From: Pseudomonadota bacterium
GTDB lineage: Bacteria; Pseudomonadota; Alphaproteobacteria; Acetobacterales; Acetobacteraceae
Direction of reading: 5' to 3'
Length of the DNA: 58,732 nucleotides
Assembly: GCA_021818505.1 (NCBI GenBank)
Contig: JAKADX010000026.1
Coordinates: forward strand, 1-58,732
The position numbers and the translations under genes are program-made. The notes beneath the pieces are model-generated. The model searched no databases. It saw only the letters and a program-made list of their open reading frames with translations, and had not been told where the DNA came from. Shown piece by piece: positions 1 through 8,811 of the stretch (positions are counted from its first letter, which is position 1; every line of letters begins with the position of its first letter).

Positions 1-201
1 ACCCTCACCCAGGAGCGCCGCGGTGGCCACTGACCGGCTCGCCTATGCCAGACGCTCGCCGGTCGCTCCGGCAAGCCGCTCAGTGCCTCCTACACCACGC
101 CCGGGGACACGACCACACCCGGACCAGCCAGCGACTCGCTGGGTCGGTCAGGTCCCGACGAAGACCGTGGCAGACAGGGCCGCGCGGCGCGTTCCCCGCA
201 G

Positions 202-606
202 CTACGTGCTCAATGGCCTGCCCGAACAGAGAATTTCGACCGATTCATCGACGCCGCGAAGCGACTCGCTGTCGAGCGCGCACAAGCTCAGCAGCGCGGT
301 CCGCAGGTCGCCAAAGCGCTTCATCTCCATCGCCGTGCCGGTGCTGCTCGGGGGCAACCAAGCCACCACCGTCGCATCATGCTTGCGATATGCGACAAAC
401 GACGGCAGGCGCGATGCGGGTGGTATGATTGATATCAGCCGGGTGCAGGTGATGTCGTCCAGCAACGCGTTCCAGCCGCCGATGCCAGGTGCGGTCGCCG
501 CCCATTCTAATGCCCACAGGGCGTCACGCTGATCGAAGATGCCAATGGCATCGTCTGTGGCGAGCACCGGGAAGTCCTGACACCGAGGCGAATTGGTCAT
601 GTCCAT
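202..606 (-). CDS. hypothetical protein (134 aa)
   Basis: No family recognised. The frame is closed, has a balanced composition with many Asp/Glu residues, and looks more protein-like than the overlapping frames on the other strand, which are Arg/Pro/Ser rich. Two in-frame ATGs lie at 606 and 600. I see no signal peptide or membrane segment. It stands alone, with no convincing gene within 400 bases on its upstream side. Local base composition is less GC-rich than most of the window, so it may be accessory DNA. The call rests on coding character only. Confidence 0.5.
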   Translation of the reverse strand: MDMTNSPRCQDFPVLATDDAIGIFDQRDALWALEWAATAPGIGGWNALLDDITCTRLISIIPPASRLPSFVAYRKHDATVVAWLPPSSTGTAMEMKRFGDLRTALLSLCALDSESLRGVDESVEILCSGRPLST

Positions 607-1077
607 TTATTTCACTTGAGCATTTGAAGGTCCGCGCCAGGAAATCCTGACGCCATGTTTGCCTTCCCTGCCTCCGATCCGAGTGTACGCTGCTTTGGCC
701 GTTCTTTTCTACTTATCGGCGAGGCGGTGAGGAGAAGTCAACCGATTGGCTGGATGGAGCATCGTCCGAGGTCGTGGCCCTCCCTGTCATGCGTGCTGGT
801 CACGCGGCTGCCGTCCGGCAGCAGCACATGCGGCCTAAGATTGCGGGGGGCGGATGACCGCGCCTGCTCCAACGGCGTCAGTGTGAGGCCAGTGGTCGGC
901 GCGTCGGGCTGGCTGGTCGTGGGCGCATTGGCGGAATCCGCCCTGGAAGGCCTGCTGCTGGCGCCGTCGACGGGATTGACGCTGTGGTTGACTCGGCCGG
1001 CCGCAGCGGCGCTGCGACGCGTTCGTCGCGGCCGTCAGCCTGGCTGGCATCCGGCGCTGGATGGCCGATGACGGCGT
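607..1077. other. about 470 bases without a convincing gene
   Basis: Open frames exist on both strands (the longest, plus strand 655-1071, would give 138 residues), but their translations are Arg/Gly/Ser-rich with no recognisable motif and no good ribosome site. The end of this stretch (about 1015-1080) reads as a short hydrophobic helix in one plus-strand frame, which could be the tail of a decayed gene, but I cannot name it. No RNA gene, terminator or strong promoter was seen. Confidence 0.4.
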
Positions 1078-1977
1078 TCACGCCTGTCGGGTGATGATCG
1101 GGGCGCCGCGGCCGGTCGCTGCCGGGTGGCGCCAGAACATGTCGTGCTCGAAGCGCGCGAACAGCTCCGGCGGCAGAATGGTCTGGCGCTCGATCCATTC
1201 GACCTTGCGGCGCACCTCGTGCAGCCCGCGCGTGCCGAGCGCCAGGTCAAAAGCGTCGGCGCTGAATTCGACGTTATCGAAATCGTGCGGGAAATACGGC
1301 TCGCCCAGCATGTCGTAGAGCAGCCGCAGCGTCGGCTCCGGCGCGCGGGCCAGCGCGCGGTACTCGATCAGCACCAGTTTCTCAGCGTGCTCGCCGTAGA
1401 ACGCCTCCTTCAGCGCATCGAGCGCGAAACCCACCACCCCGTCGCCGGCGGCGAGGCGGTTGACGCGCGAATACACGGTGCCGCCGGGGTCGAAGCCGAA
1501 CATCCCCGACAGTTCGAAGGCGTTGCGGCGCACCAGCCGCTCGATGGAGTCCATGATCCACGACACCGAGCGCACGCAGCAGATGACGCGCGCCTGCGGG
1601 AACAGTTGCGACAGCGCCGGCAGCTTGGCGCACCAGACGCGGTTGGTGTCGAACACAAGTTTCTCGGACTCGACCGCCTCGTAGTAGTTGGCGAACAGGC
1701 CGCGCAGCACGGCGCGACGCTGCGCCTCCTCGATGAACACGGCGGCCTCGTTACGGCGACTCAACGCCGCCTCCAGCGCCATGTAAAGGCCGCCGACCGG
1801 GCTGGTCATGCCGGCATGGAAGCGCGGGTTCTGCCGCAGGATCGCCGCCAGCAGCGTCGAGCCGGAACGTGGCAAACCCGCAATGAAATGAATGCCGTTC
1901 CGCAGGGCACGCCTCCCTGTCCTGTGCGCCGGGCGCCGGCCGTTATCCGCCGGGAGGGTGATCGCCGCAAGCGGCAC
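1078..1977 (-). CDS. sulfotransferase family protein
   Basis: Predicted PAPS-dependent sulfotransferase. The segment GLPRSGSTLLAAIL is the typical 5'-phosphosulfate loop, and it is followed by helices ending in the RVICCVRS region expected for the 3'-phosphate site. The acceptor cannot be told; bacterial members act on glycans, lipids or peptides. The start is unclear. The conserved part begins at about 1905, where only CTG is available; GTG at 1977 (chosen, 299 aa) and ATG at 2049 are in frame upstream. The ATG at 2049 would overlap the first bases of the divergent oxidase gene, so 1977 is the compromise. Confidence 0.8.
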   Translation of the reverse strand: MPLAAITLPADNGRRPAHRTGRRALRNGIHFIAGLPRSGSTLLAAILRQNPRFHAGMTSPVGGLYMALEAALSRRNEAAVFIEEAQRRAVLRGLFANYYEAVESEKLVFDTNRVWCAKLPALSQLFPQARVICCVRSVSWIMDSIERLVRRNAFELSGMFGFDPGGTVYSRVNRLAAGDGVVGFALDALKEAFYGEHAEKLVLIEYRALARAPEPTLRLLYDMLGEPYFPHDFDNVEFSADAFDLALGTRGLHEVRRKVEWIERQTILPPELFARFEHDMFWRHPAATGRGAPIITRQA

Positions 1978-2047
1978 GGGGATGTGACCGGCGCCGCGTG
2001 CAACAACGCGGCTTGCCGAAGGCGCGGAGGCCGCGTAACGAAGCCCC

Positions 2048-3202
2048 ATGAGTACGTCCGGCTTCGATTGTCTCGTCGTCGGGCGCGGCATTGTCGGCCT
2101 CGCCCATGCGCTCGCCGCCGCCCGGAAGGGACTGCGCACCGCAGTCATTGACCGCGACGTTCGCGCCGTCGGGGCATCAGTGCGCAGTTTCGGGTGCATC
2201 ACCGTGACCGGGCAGCCGGCGGGGCTGTCCTGGCGGCGCGCCCGCCGCACCCGCGATGTCTGGTCCGATCTGGTCGTGCAGGCCGGTATTCCGGTCGAGC
2301 AGCGCGGCCTGCTGATGATCGCGCGGCGGCGCGAGGCGGTCGCCGTGATCGAGGAATTCGCCCACGGGCCGATGGGCGCCGGTTGCCGCATCCTGCGCGG
2401 GAAGGCGTTGGCGGCCCTGGCTCCGCCGCTGCGCCGCCGGCTGTTGGGCGCGCTTTACAGCCCCCACGAACTGCGTGTGGAGAGCCGCGAGGCGATCCCG
2501 CGTCTGGCTGCCTGGCTTGCCGCCTCGCATGAGGTGGTCTTTCTGCCGCCCGCCGCCGTCCATGGCGTCGGCCCCGGGCAGGTGGACACCAGCGTCGGCC
2601 CGATCGCCGCGCGCCGCGTCATCGTCTGCCCCGGCCCCGACCTGGCGACGCTGTTTCCCGAGGAATACGCCCGCCGCGGCGTGACTCTGTGCAAGCTGCA
2701 CATGCTGCGCCTTGCGGCCCCTGGCTGGCGCCTGCCGGCGACGCTGATGTCGGATCTCGGCCTGCTGCGCTATCTCGGCTATGCCGACTGCCCGAGTCTG
2801 TCGGCGCTGCGCGGACGGGTTGCGGCAGAGCAGGCGGCATGGCTCGCCGACGGCGTGCACCTGATCGCAGCCCAGAGTGCCGACGGCACGCTGGTGGTGG
2901 GCGATAGCCATCACTACGACCCGAGCCCCGACCCGTTTCAGCCGCGCGACGTGGACGACCGCATCCTCGCCGAACTGGGCGCCGTGGTCGATCTGCCGGC
3001 GCCGGAGGTGGTCGAGCGGTGGGTGGGCATCTACCCGTCCGGGCCGGAGGCCGCGTTCACCGCCGCGCCGCTGGCCGATGTGCGCCTCGTCAATGTCACA
3101 AGCGGTACCGGCATCAGCACCGCCTTTGCTATTGCCGAGGAGACCCTGGCCGACCTGCTCGGCGAGGTGCCGCCCCCGCATGTCGCGGAACCGGCCGGGT
3201 GA
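2048..3202 (+). CDS. TIGR03364-type FAD-dependent amine oxidase (phosphonate-linked)
   Basis: DadA/glycine-oxidase-like flavoenzyme of 384 residues. The N-terminal dinucleotide motif VVGRGIVGLAHA binds FAD, and the C-terminal TSGTGISTAFAIAEE segment is the usual closing FAD contact. Family knowledge: TIGR03364 proteins occur beside phosphonatase genes, and some have been reported to oxidise 2-aminoethylphosphonate or its N-methyl form to phosphonoacetaldehyde (recalled, not checked). Context agrees: its stop overlaps the GTG start of a phosphonoacetaldehyde hydrolase gene by four bases (3199-3202), so the pair is translationally coupled. No PhnW transaminase gene is present nearby, which suggests this oxidase makes the aldehyde. 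Some homologues are annotated simply as D-amino-acid oxidases. Confidence 0.85.
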   Translation: MSTSGFDCLVVGRGIVGLAHALAAARKGLRTAVIDRDVRAVGASVRSFGCITVTGQPAGLSWRRARRTRDVWSDLVVQAGIPVEQRGLLMIARRREAVAVIEEFAHGPMGAGCRILRGKALAALAPPLRRRLLGALYSPHELRVESREAIPRLAAWLAASHEVVFLPPAAVHGVGPGQVDTSVGPIAARRVIVCPGPDLATLFPEEYARRGVTLCKLHMLRLAAPGWRLPATLMSDLGLLRYLGYADCPSLSALRGRVAAEQAAWLADGVHLIAAQSADGTLVVGDSHHYDPSPDPFQPRDVDDRILAELGAVVDLPAPEVVERWVGIYPSGPEAAFTAAPLADVRLVNVTSGTGISTAFAIAEETLADLLGEVPPPHVAEPAG

Positions 3203-4029
3203 CTGCCGCGCCGCGGTCGGTTGGCGCCGTGATCCTCGACTGGGCGGGCACCATGATCGACCACGGCAGTCGTGCGCCGGCGGGCGCCTTCGTGCGCGCC
3301 TTCGCTACCTTCGGAGTGGCGATCACGGAGGCCCAGGCGCGCGGGCCGATGGGCCGCGCCAAGCGCGACCATATCCGCGCCGTTGCGGCCCTCCCCGACG
3401 TGGCCGCCGCCTGGCGCGCGCGGCACGGGCGGGAGCCGGACGAGGCCGATGGCGATGCCATCCTCGCGGCGTTCGAGCCGATGACCGTCGCCGCCGCGGC
3501 GGATCACACGGCACTGATCCCGGGTGCGCTCGCCACCGTCGAGGCGCTGCGGGCGCGCGGCGTGCGGATCGGCTCGACCACCGGCTACACGCGGCCGATC
3601 ATGCAGGTGGTGCTGCCGCTTGCCGCTGCAGCCGGCTATGCGCCCGAGGTCACGGTCTGCGCCGGCGACCTTGCGGAGGGGCGACCGAGCCCCCTGATGA
3701 TGTGGTACGCGATGGCCCGGCTCGGCGTCTGGCCGGCGGATCGGGTGGTGAAGGTGGACGACACGCCCATCGGGCTGGCGGAGGGCGGCGCGGCCGGCAC
3801 CTGGACGGTGGGCGTGGCGCTGACCGGCAACATCGCGGCGCTGTCGGCCGAGGAACTGGCTACGCTGACACCGGAAGCGCGCGCGGCGCTGCGGGCGCGG
3901 GCGATGGTGGAATTGCATGCGGCGGGGGCCGACTTGGTCATCGACAGCGTCGCCGCGCTGCCGGACGCAGTCGCCGAGATCGATCGCCGGCTCGTGGCGG
4001 GCGCGCGGCCGCGCGGTGCTGGCGGGTGA
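3199..4029 (+). CDS. phnX: phosphonoacetaldehyde hydrolase (phosphonatase)
   Basis: HAD-superfamily enzyme that splits the C-P bond of phosphonoacetaldehyde to acetaldehyde and phosphate. The nucleophile motif LDWAGT is at residues 13-18 (Asp14), and the Schiff-base lysine lies in MGRAKRDHIRA (Lys55), matching the Lys53 region of the Bacillus enzyme. The later DDTPIGLAEG motif is the acidic Mg-binding loop. At 276 residues it has normal length. The GTG start at 3199 overlaps the upstream oxidase stop, so the two form one transcript. Together they would give 2-aminoethylphosphonate (or N-methylated) breakdown as a phosphorus and carbon source. No phosphonate transporter is in the window. Confidence 0.92.
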   Translation: MTAAPRSVGAVILDWAGTMIDHGSRAPAGAFVRAFATFGVAITEAQARGPMGRAKRDHIRAVAALPDVAAAWRARHGREPDEADGDAILAAFEPMTVAAAADHTALIPGALATVEALRARGVRIGSTTGYTRPIMQVVLPLAAAAGYAPEVTVCAGDLAEGRPSPLMMWYAMARLGVWPADRVVKVDDTPIGLAEGGAAGTWTVGVALTGNIAALSAEELATLTPEARAALRARAMVELHAAGADLVIDSVAALPDAVAEIDRRLVAGARPRGAGG

Positions 4030-4073
4030 GGGCCCGATCGCGCTAGGCTCGCCGCAGGAGGCGGGAGCACACG

Positions 4074-5117
4074 ATGATCTTCCGGCAGCTCTTCGACAGT
4101 GTGTCCGGCACCTACACCTATCTTCTCGCGAGCCGCCGCGGCGGCGAGGCGCTGATCATCGACCCGGTGCTGGAGAAGGTCGATCGTTACCTCAAGCTGA
4201 TCGAGGAACTCGATCTGAAGCTGGTCAAGGCGGTGGACACGCACCTGCATGCCGATCACATCACGGGGCTGGGCGCGCTGCGCGACCGTACGCATTGCGT
4301 GACCGTGATGGGCGAGCAGACCAAGGTCGATGTCGTCTCGATGCGTCTGGCGGACGGCGACGTCCTCCGCGTCGAGGGGATCAGCCTGGATGCGATCTAC
4401 ACGCCCGGCCACACGGACGATTCCTACAGCTTCGTGATGGGCGACCGCGTGTTTACCGGCGACACGCTGCTGATCCGCGGCACCGGGCGTACTGACTTCC
4501 AGAACGGCGATTCGCGGGCACAGTACGAGAGCCTGTTCGGCCGCCTGCTGCGCCTGCCCGACGAGACGCTGGTCTATCCGGCGCACGACTACAAGGGCGA
4601 CACGGTCAGCACGATCGGCGAGGAGCGGCGCTGCAATCCGCGTCTGCAGGTGCGCTCGGCCGACGAATACGTGGCGCTGATGGCCAGCCTCAACCTGCCC
4701 AATCCGAAGATGATGGACGTGGCGGTGCCGGCAAATCTGCACCAGGGGCTGGCGCAGACAGAGATCGCGCGGCGCGGCTGGGCGATGACAGCGGTGCAGG
4801 CGATCGCCCTGCTCGGCGATCGCGGTGTCGCCTTCGTCGATCTGCGCGAGCGCACCGAACGCGAGAAGCAGGGCGGCGTACCCGGCGCGTTGCACGCACC
4901 CTACACCGATCTGGTGGAGAACATCCGCCCTGGCGGCATGCTGCACGAACTCGCGACAGCGACGGGGCGACGGCTGCTGTTCTATTGCGCGTTCGGCGAG
5001 CGGAGTGCCATGGCGGTGCAGGCGGCGCAGGATGCCGGGCTGTCCGCAGCCTGCCATATCGAAGGCGGCATGGCGGCCTGGCGCCGCGCCGATGGGCCGG
5101 TCGCGAAGGCCGGATAG
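4074..5117 (+). CDS. persulfide dioxygenase-rhodanese fusion
   Basis: Two-domain sulfur enzyme of 347 residues. Residues 1 to about 235 form an ETHE1-like metallo-beta-lactamase fold: HLHADH at 57-62 with His113 (PGHTDDS), Asp130 (TGDTLL) and the PAHDYKG histidine as iron ligands. Residues of about 255-347 form a rhodanese domain with the catalytic loop CAFGERS, Cys305. Such fusions (PRF type) oxidise glutathione persulfide to sulfite and transfer sulfur between thiosulfate and glutathione, detoxifying sulfide. A good ribosome site (GCAGGAGGCGG) precedes ATG 4074. The gene follows phnX by 44 bases, possibly on the same transcript although the functions look unrelated. It ends only six bases from a convergent gene. 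Confidence 0.9.
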   Translation: MIFRQLFDSVSGTYTYLLASRRGGEALIIDPVLEKVDRYLKLIEELDLKLVKAVDTHLHADHITGLGALRDRTHCVTVMGEQTKVDVVSMRLADGDVLRVEGISLDAIYTPGHTDDSYSFVMGDRVFTGDTLLIRGTGRTDFQNGDSRAQYESLFGRLLRLPDETLVYPAHDYKGDTVSTIGEERRCNPRLQVRSADEYVALMASLNLPNPKMMDVAVPANLHQGLAQTEIARRGWAMTAVQAIALLGDRGVAFVDLRERTEREKQGGVPGALHAPYTDLVENIRPGGMLHELATATGRRLLFYCAFGERSAMAVQAAQDAGLSAACHIEGGMAAWRRADGPVAKAG

Positions 5118-5123
5118 CCGGTC

Positions 5124-6161
5124 CTAGGACGCCGCAGCCGTGGTGGCGGCGCGCGTACGCATGCGTTGCGCGTACACGTTGACGATCAGCGCCAGCAGCA
5201 GGATCAGGCCGCGGATCAGGATCTTCAGAAAGCTGTCGATGCGGATGTGATCCAGCCCGTTGTTCAGCACGCCCAGCACGAACAGCCCGACGATGGTGTT
5301 GCCGATGCCGCCCTGGCCGCCGAACAGGCTGGTGCCGCCGACCACGACGGCGGAGATGCTGTCGAGCAGGAAATCGCCGAACTCATCCTGCTGCGCGCTG
5401 CCGAAGCGCGCGACGCCGAGCATCCCCGCCAGACCCGAACAGACCGCCGCAATCACCATGACCGAGGCAATGATGGCCTTGGTGTTGATGCCCGAATACT
5501 CCGCTGCCTCGCGGTTGCCGCCGGTCATGTAGATGTAGCGGCCGAAGCGCGTGTAGGTCAGCACGATGTGCCCAATCAGCAGGACCAGCGCTGCGATGAT
5601 GACGATCCACGGCACCGGTCCGATCGATCCGGCGCCGAGCGTGTGAATCAGCGAGGGCACGTTGTAGGCGATCTGGCCGCGCACCAGCATCGCACAGATG
5701 CCGGCGCCGATCTGCAGCATCGCCAGCGTCATGATGAAACTGGGAATGCCGATCACCGTCATGCCGATCGCCGTCGCACAGCCGAACAGCACGCTGACCA
5801 CAAGCCCAAGGACGATCGCGGCGGCGCCCGGCAGCGGGACGTTGTGGATGTTCACGCTGGGGTCCTGAAGCGTGAAGTAGGCAATCACGATCCCGACGGC
5901 ATTGGCGACGCTGGCGACCGACAGGTCGATCTCCGCGCACAGGATGACGAAGGTCAGTCCGACCGCGATGATGCCCGTGACCGAGATCTGCGAAAGGATG
6001 TTCGTGAAATTGTCGAATGTCGTGAAGCTGGGACTCAGCGCGCTGAACAGCGCCACCAGTACGATCAGGGTCGCGAATGGCGCGATGTTGCGCAACTGAG
6101 CCTGCAGCCAGCCGGAGGCGGCGGCGCGACGGGCCGGGGCGACGGCGGTCGAATCGGTCAT
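5124..6161 (-). CDS. ribose-type ABC transporter permease
   Basis: Inner-membrane permease of the RbsC/XylH family (345 aa) with about ten hydrophobic segments and the family-typical stretches CAEIDLSVASVAN and VVVGGTSLFGGQGGIGNT. It follows the ATPase gene by 13 bases in the same operon, ordered binding protein, ATPase, permease. The transported compound is probably a sugar or sugar-like polyol, but the sequence does not fix it. The C terminus has an Arg/Ala-rich cytoplasmic tail. The stop faces the stop of the sulfur enzyme gene with almost no spacer, so no dedicated terminator is visible. Confidence 0.92.
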   Translation of the reverse strand: MTDSTAVAPARRAAASGWLQAQLRNIAPFATLIVLVALFSALSPSFTTFDNFTNILSQISVTGIIAVGLTFVILCAEIDLSVASVANAVGIVIAYFTLQDPSVNIHNVPLPGAAAIVLGLVVSVLFGCATAIGMTVIGIPSFIMTLAMLQIGAGICAMLVRGQIAYNVPSLIHTLGAGSIGPVPWIVIIAALVLLIGHIVLTYTRFGRYIYMTGGNREAAEYSGINTKAIIASVMVIAAVCSGLAGMLGVARFGSAQQDEFGDFLLDSISAVVVGGTSLFGGQGGIGNTIVGLFVLGVLNNGLDHIRIDSFLKILIRGLILLLALIVNVYAQRMRTRAATTAAAS

Positions 6162-6174
6162 CTGAGCGGCCTTC

Positions 6175-7674
6175 TCATGCGGCGGCGAGCAGGCGGTCCT
6201 TGCTCACCACCTCGTCGGCGAATTCGCGCGCGATGCGCCCGCGCTTCATCACCAGGATGCGGTCGGCGAGCGACAGGACGGTCTCCGGCTCGGTCGAGAC
6301 GACGACAACGCCGATCCCTTCGGCCCGCAGCGACTTGACGATCTTCAGCACGTCGTCTTTGGCGCCGACATCCATCCCGCGCGTCGGCTCGCTCAGTAGC
6401 AGCACGCGTGGGAGAAAGGTGAGCCATTTCGCCAGCGCCACCTTCTGCTGGTTGCCGCCGGACAGCGTGCCAAGCGGACGGTCCACCAGCGGCGGGCGGA
6501 TCTGCAGGGACATCACGTGCTTGTTGGCGATGGTGCGCTCCGCGTTGGGTCTGACCCAGAGGCGGGAGATGCGGTCGAGAATGCTGATCGAGACGTTCTT
6601 GAACACAGGCTCCATGTGGAACAGCATGTCCCGTCGGCTTTCCGGCACGAAGGCGATGCCGGCGCGGCGCGCCGCGGCGGTGTTGACCAGATGCGTCTCG
6701 CGCCCGTCGAGCAGCACGCGCCCGCGCGCCAGTCCGAGTTTGCCGAACAGCGCGCGCGCCAGTTCCAGTTGCCCCGACCCCATGAATCCGTAGATGCCCA
6801 GCACCTCGCCCGCGCGCACGTCGAGCGAAACGTCCTCGAACATGCCGGGGCGGGTCAAACCCTCCGCGGTCATCACGACTTTGGCGTCCGGGCGGCTGTG
6901 GAGCTGAATCTCGCCGGTGTAGCTCTCCTCAAGTTCCTCGTGGCCGGCTCCGATCATGCGCTCAATGATCCACCTCTTGTCGATCCGGCGCACCGGCGCG
7001 GTCTCGATCCGCCGACCGTTGCGGAAGATCGTGATAGTGTCGGAAACGCGGAGAATGTCGTCGAGGAAATGCGAGATGAACACCAGGCTGTGACCCTCGT
7101 CGCGCACGCGGCGCAGCAGGTCGAACAACCGCTCCACCTCGGGCGGCGACAGCGCGGAGGTCGGTTCGTCAAGTATGATGATGCGCGCGCCGGAGAACAG
7201 CACGCGCGCGATTTCGATCAGTTGCTGTAGTCCGAGCGGCAGCGCGCCGGCCGGCAGACGGGGGTCCACGTCGATGCCGAGCCGCTGCAGTTGCTCGCCC
7301 GCGATGCGCGTCATCTTCGGGTAGTCGACCAATCCGAAGCGGTTGAGCGGCTGCACGCCCAGCAGCACATTCTCCGCCACCGACAGGTCGCGCACGATCG
7401 AGAGTTCCTGGTGCACCATGCCGATGCCGGCGGCCTTGGCATCGCGCGCGGAGCGGAAACGGACCGGCTTGCCGGCCAGCCGCATGGTTCCCTGATACTC
7501 GGCATGCACGCCGGCGATGATCTTCATCAGCGTGCTCTTGCCGGCACCGTTCTCGCCGACCAGACCGTGGATTTCACCCGCATTGAGGGTGAAATCCACG
7601 TCGGTCAGAGCGGCGACCCCCCCGAACGACTTGCGGATGCCGACGAGTTCGAGCAGGGGGATGTTGGGCTCCAC
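6175..7674 (-). CDS. ribose-type ABC transporter ATP-binding protein (double NBD)
   Basis: RbsA/MglA-type ATPase of 499 residues with two nucleotide-binding halves. The first half has Walker A GENGAGKST, a signature region near LPLGLQQLIEIA and Walker B LDEPTSALS. The second half lacks a standard Walker A but keeps the LSGGNQQKVALAKWL signature and the LLSEPTRGMDVGAK Walker B region. This asymmetry is normal for carbohydrate importers of the CUT2 class. It sits 13 bases downstream of the binding-protein gene and 13 upstream of the permease gene, so the three should be co-expressed. Confidence 0.93.
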   Translation of the reverse strand: MEPNIPLLELVGIRKSFGGVAALTDVDFTLNAGEIHGLVGENGAGKSTLMKIIAGVHAEYQGTMRLAGKPVRFRSARDAKAAGIGMVHQELSIVRDLSVAENVLLGVQPLNRFGLVDYPKMTRIAGEQLQRLGIDVDPRLPAGALPLGLQQLIEIARVLFSGARIIILDEPTSALSPPEVERLFDLLRRVRDEGHSLVFISHFLDDILRVSDTITIFRNGRRIETAPVRRIDKRWIIERMIGAGHEELEESYTGEIQLHSRPDAKVVMTAEGLTRPGMFEDVSLDVRAGEVLGIYGFMGSGQLELARALFGKLGLARGRVLLDGRETHLVNTAAARRAGIAFVPESRRDMLFHMEPVFKNVSISILDRISRLWVRPNAERTIANKHVMSLQIRPPLVDRPLGTLSGGNQQKVALAKWLTFLPRVLLLSEPTRGMDVGAKDDVLKIVKSLRAEGIGVVVVSTEPETVLSLADRILVMKRGRIAREFADEVVSKDRLLAAA

Positions 7675-7687
7675 GTCGGCGTCGGCG

Positions 7688-8719
7688 TCAGATCAGGAAG
7701 TGATCTTCCATCCACATCATGCCGGGCGCGTTGGCCTTGGTGACCACCGGGCCGTCGGTGACGATGTGCTTGGGGATCATCCCCGTTCCCATCCCGGTTT
7801 TTTCGCCGCTGACCACCGCCGCCACGCCAGCAATGATGGAGCCGCCATGGATGCGGCACGACGGATTGCGCACGGTTGCCGTCATCCGCCCGTCCAGCAC
7901 CGCCTCCAGCGCGGGAGGCATAGCGTCGCAGCCGCCGATCTTGATCGACGTTCGGTTGTGCCGCTTCATCACGTTGTAGGCAGCAAGCGCCATGTCGTCG
8001 TTGTGGAAGTAGGCGGCGTCGATCTTGGGATACTTGTTCAACAGCGTCTCCCAGATGCGCGCGACCTTGGTCACGTCCCAGTCGGCGGGCGTGGTATCGA
8101 CAACCTGGACCTTCGGATACTTCTTGACGATGCTCTCAAAGCCGCGCGCGCGGCCCTGCGCGCCGGTGTGGCCGAGCGCGCCCTGAGTCATCGTCACGAT
8201 GCCCTCGCCGCCGATCGCGTCCATCAGCGCCTGTGTCACGGCGGCACCCATGAACTCATTGTCGGGGGCAAGGAAGCTGTGCACGTCGATCTTGTCGAGC
8301 GGGGCGATCAGCGTGTCCATGTCGATGACCGGGGTGCCGGCGTTGATCATCTTCTCGACCGGCGCGGTCAGCGTGCCGATGCCGAACGCCTGGATGGCGA
8401 CGAAGTCCCATTTCTGGCTCGCCATGTTGTCGATCGCGGCACGCTGCTTGGTCGCCGACAGCTCACCGTCGAACCAGGTGACATCGACGTTGAACAGCTT
8501 GCCCCAGTACTCCGCCGCCTGCTTGCCCTGCGCGCACCACGTCGCCTGGAGCCCGGCATTGGAGAAGGCGGCCTTGAGCGGCTTCTCCGACCGGCCCGCG
8601 ACCTTGCCCATCTCGGCGGCGAGTGCCGGGGCGATGCCGAAGGCGCCGAGCAGCGAGGCGCCGGCAAAGCCGGCGGAGGCGCGCAGCATGTCGCGCCGCT
8701 TGGCGGAAATGTCGGTCAT
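7688..8719 (-). CDS. periplasmic sugar-binding protein of CUT2 ABC transporter
   Basis: Substrate-binding protein of the ribose/xylose-binding fold (343 aa). The N terminus KRRDMLRASAGFAGASLLG looks like a twin-arginine export signal followed by an ALA cleavage region. The mature part has the PBP1-like pattern, including WCAQGKQAAEYWGK, the DNMASQKWDFVAIQ region and PVIDMDTLI. Ligand unknown. It is the first gene of the three-gene transporter and has a good ribosome site (GAGAGGAAACC before ATG 8719). The LysR gene upstream on the same strand ends 92 bases away, so this operon could have its own promoter in 8720-8811. Confidence 0.9.
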   Translation of the reverse strand: MTDISAKRRDMLRASAGFAGASLLGAFGIAPALAAEMGKVAGRSEKPLKAAFSNAGLQATWCAQGKQAAEYWGKLFNVDVTWFDGELSATKQRAAIDNMASQKWDFVAIQAFGIGTLTAPVEKMINAGTPVIDMDTLIAPLDKIDVHSFLAPDNEFMGAAVTQALMDAIGGEGIVTMTQGALGHTGAQGRARGFESIVKKYPKVQVVDTTPADWDVTKVARIWETLLNKYPKIDAAYFHNDDMALAAYNVMKRHNRTSIKIGGCDAMPPALEAVLDGRMTATVRNPSCRIHGGSIIAGVAAVVSGEKTGMGTGMIPKHIVTDGPVVTKANAPGMMWMEDHFLI

Positions 8720-8811
8720 GGTTTCCTCTCCATTATGCGCCGGCCCCGTGCGCGGCGCCTGCCGTTTGTTGTCCGACTATTGTGCCGCGACCCGCCGCGC
8801 TTGGCAACGCC

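Noticed and set aside
655-1071. 138-residue plus-strand open frame, and a possible transposase remnant near 1015-1080
   Set aside because: No motif, ribosome site or convincing similarity; the hydrophobic end is too short to assign to an insertion-sequence family.
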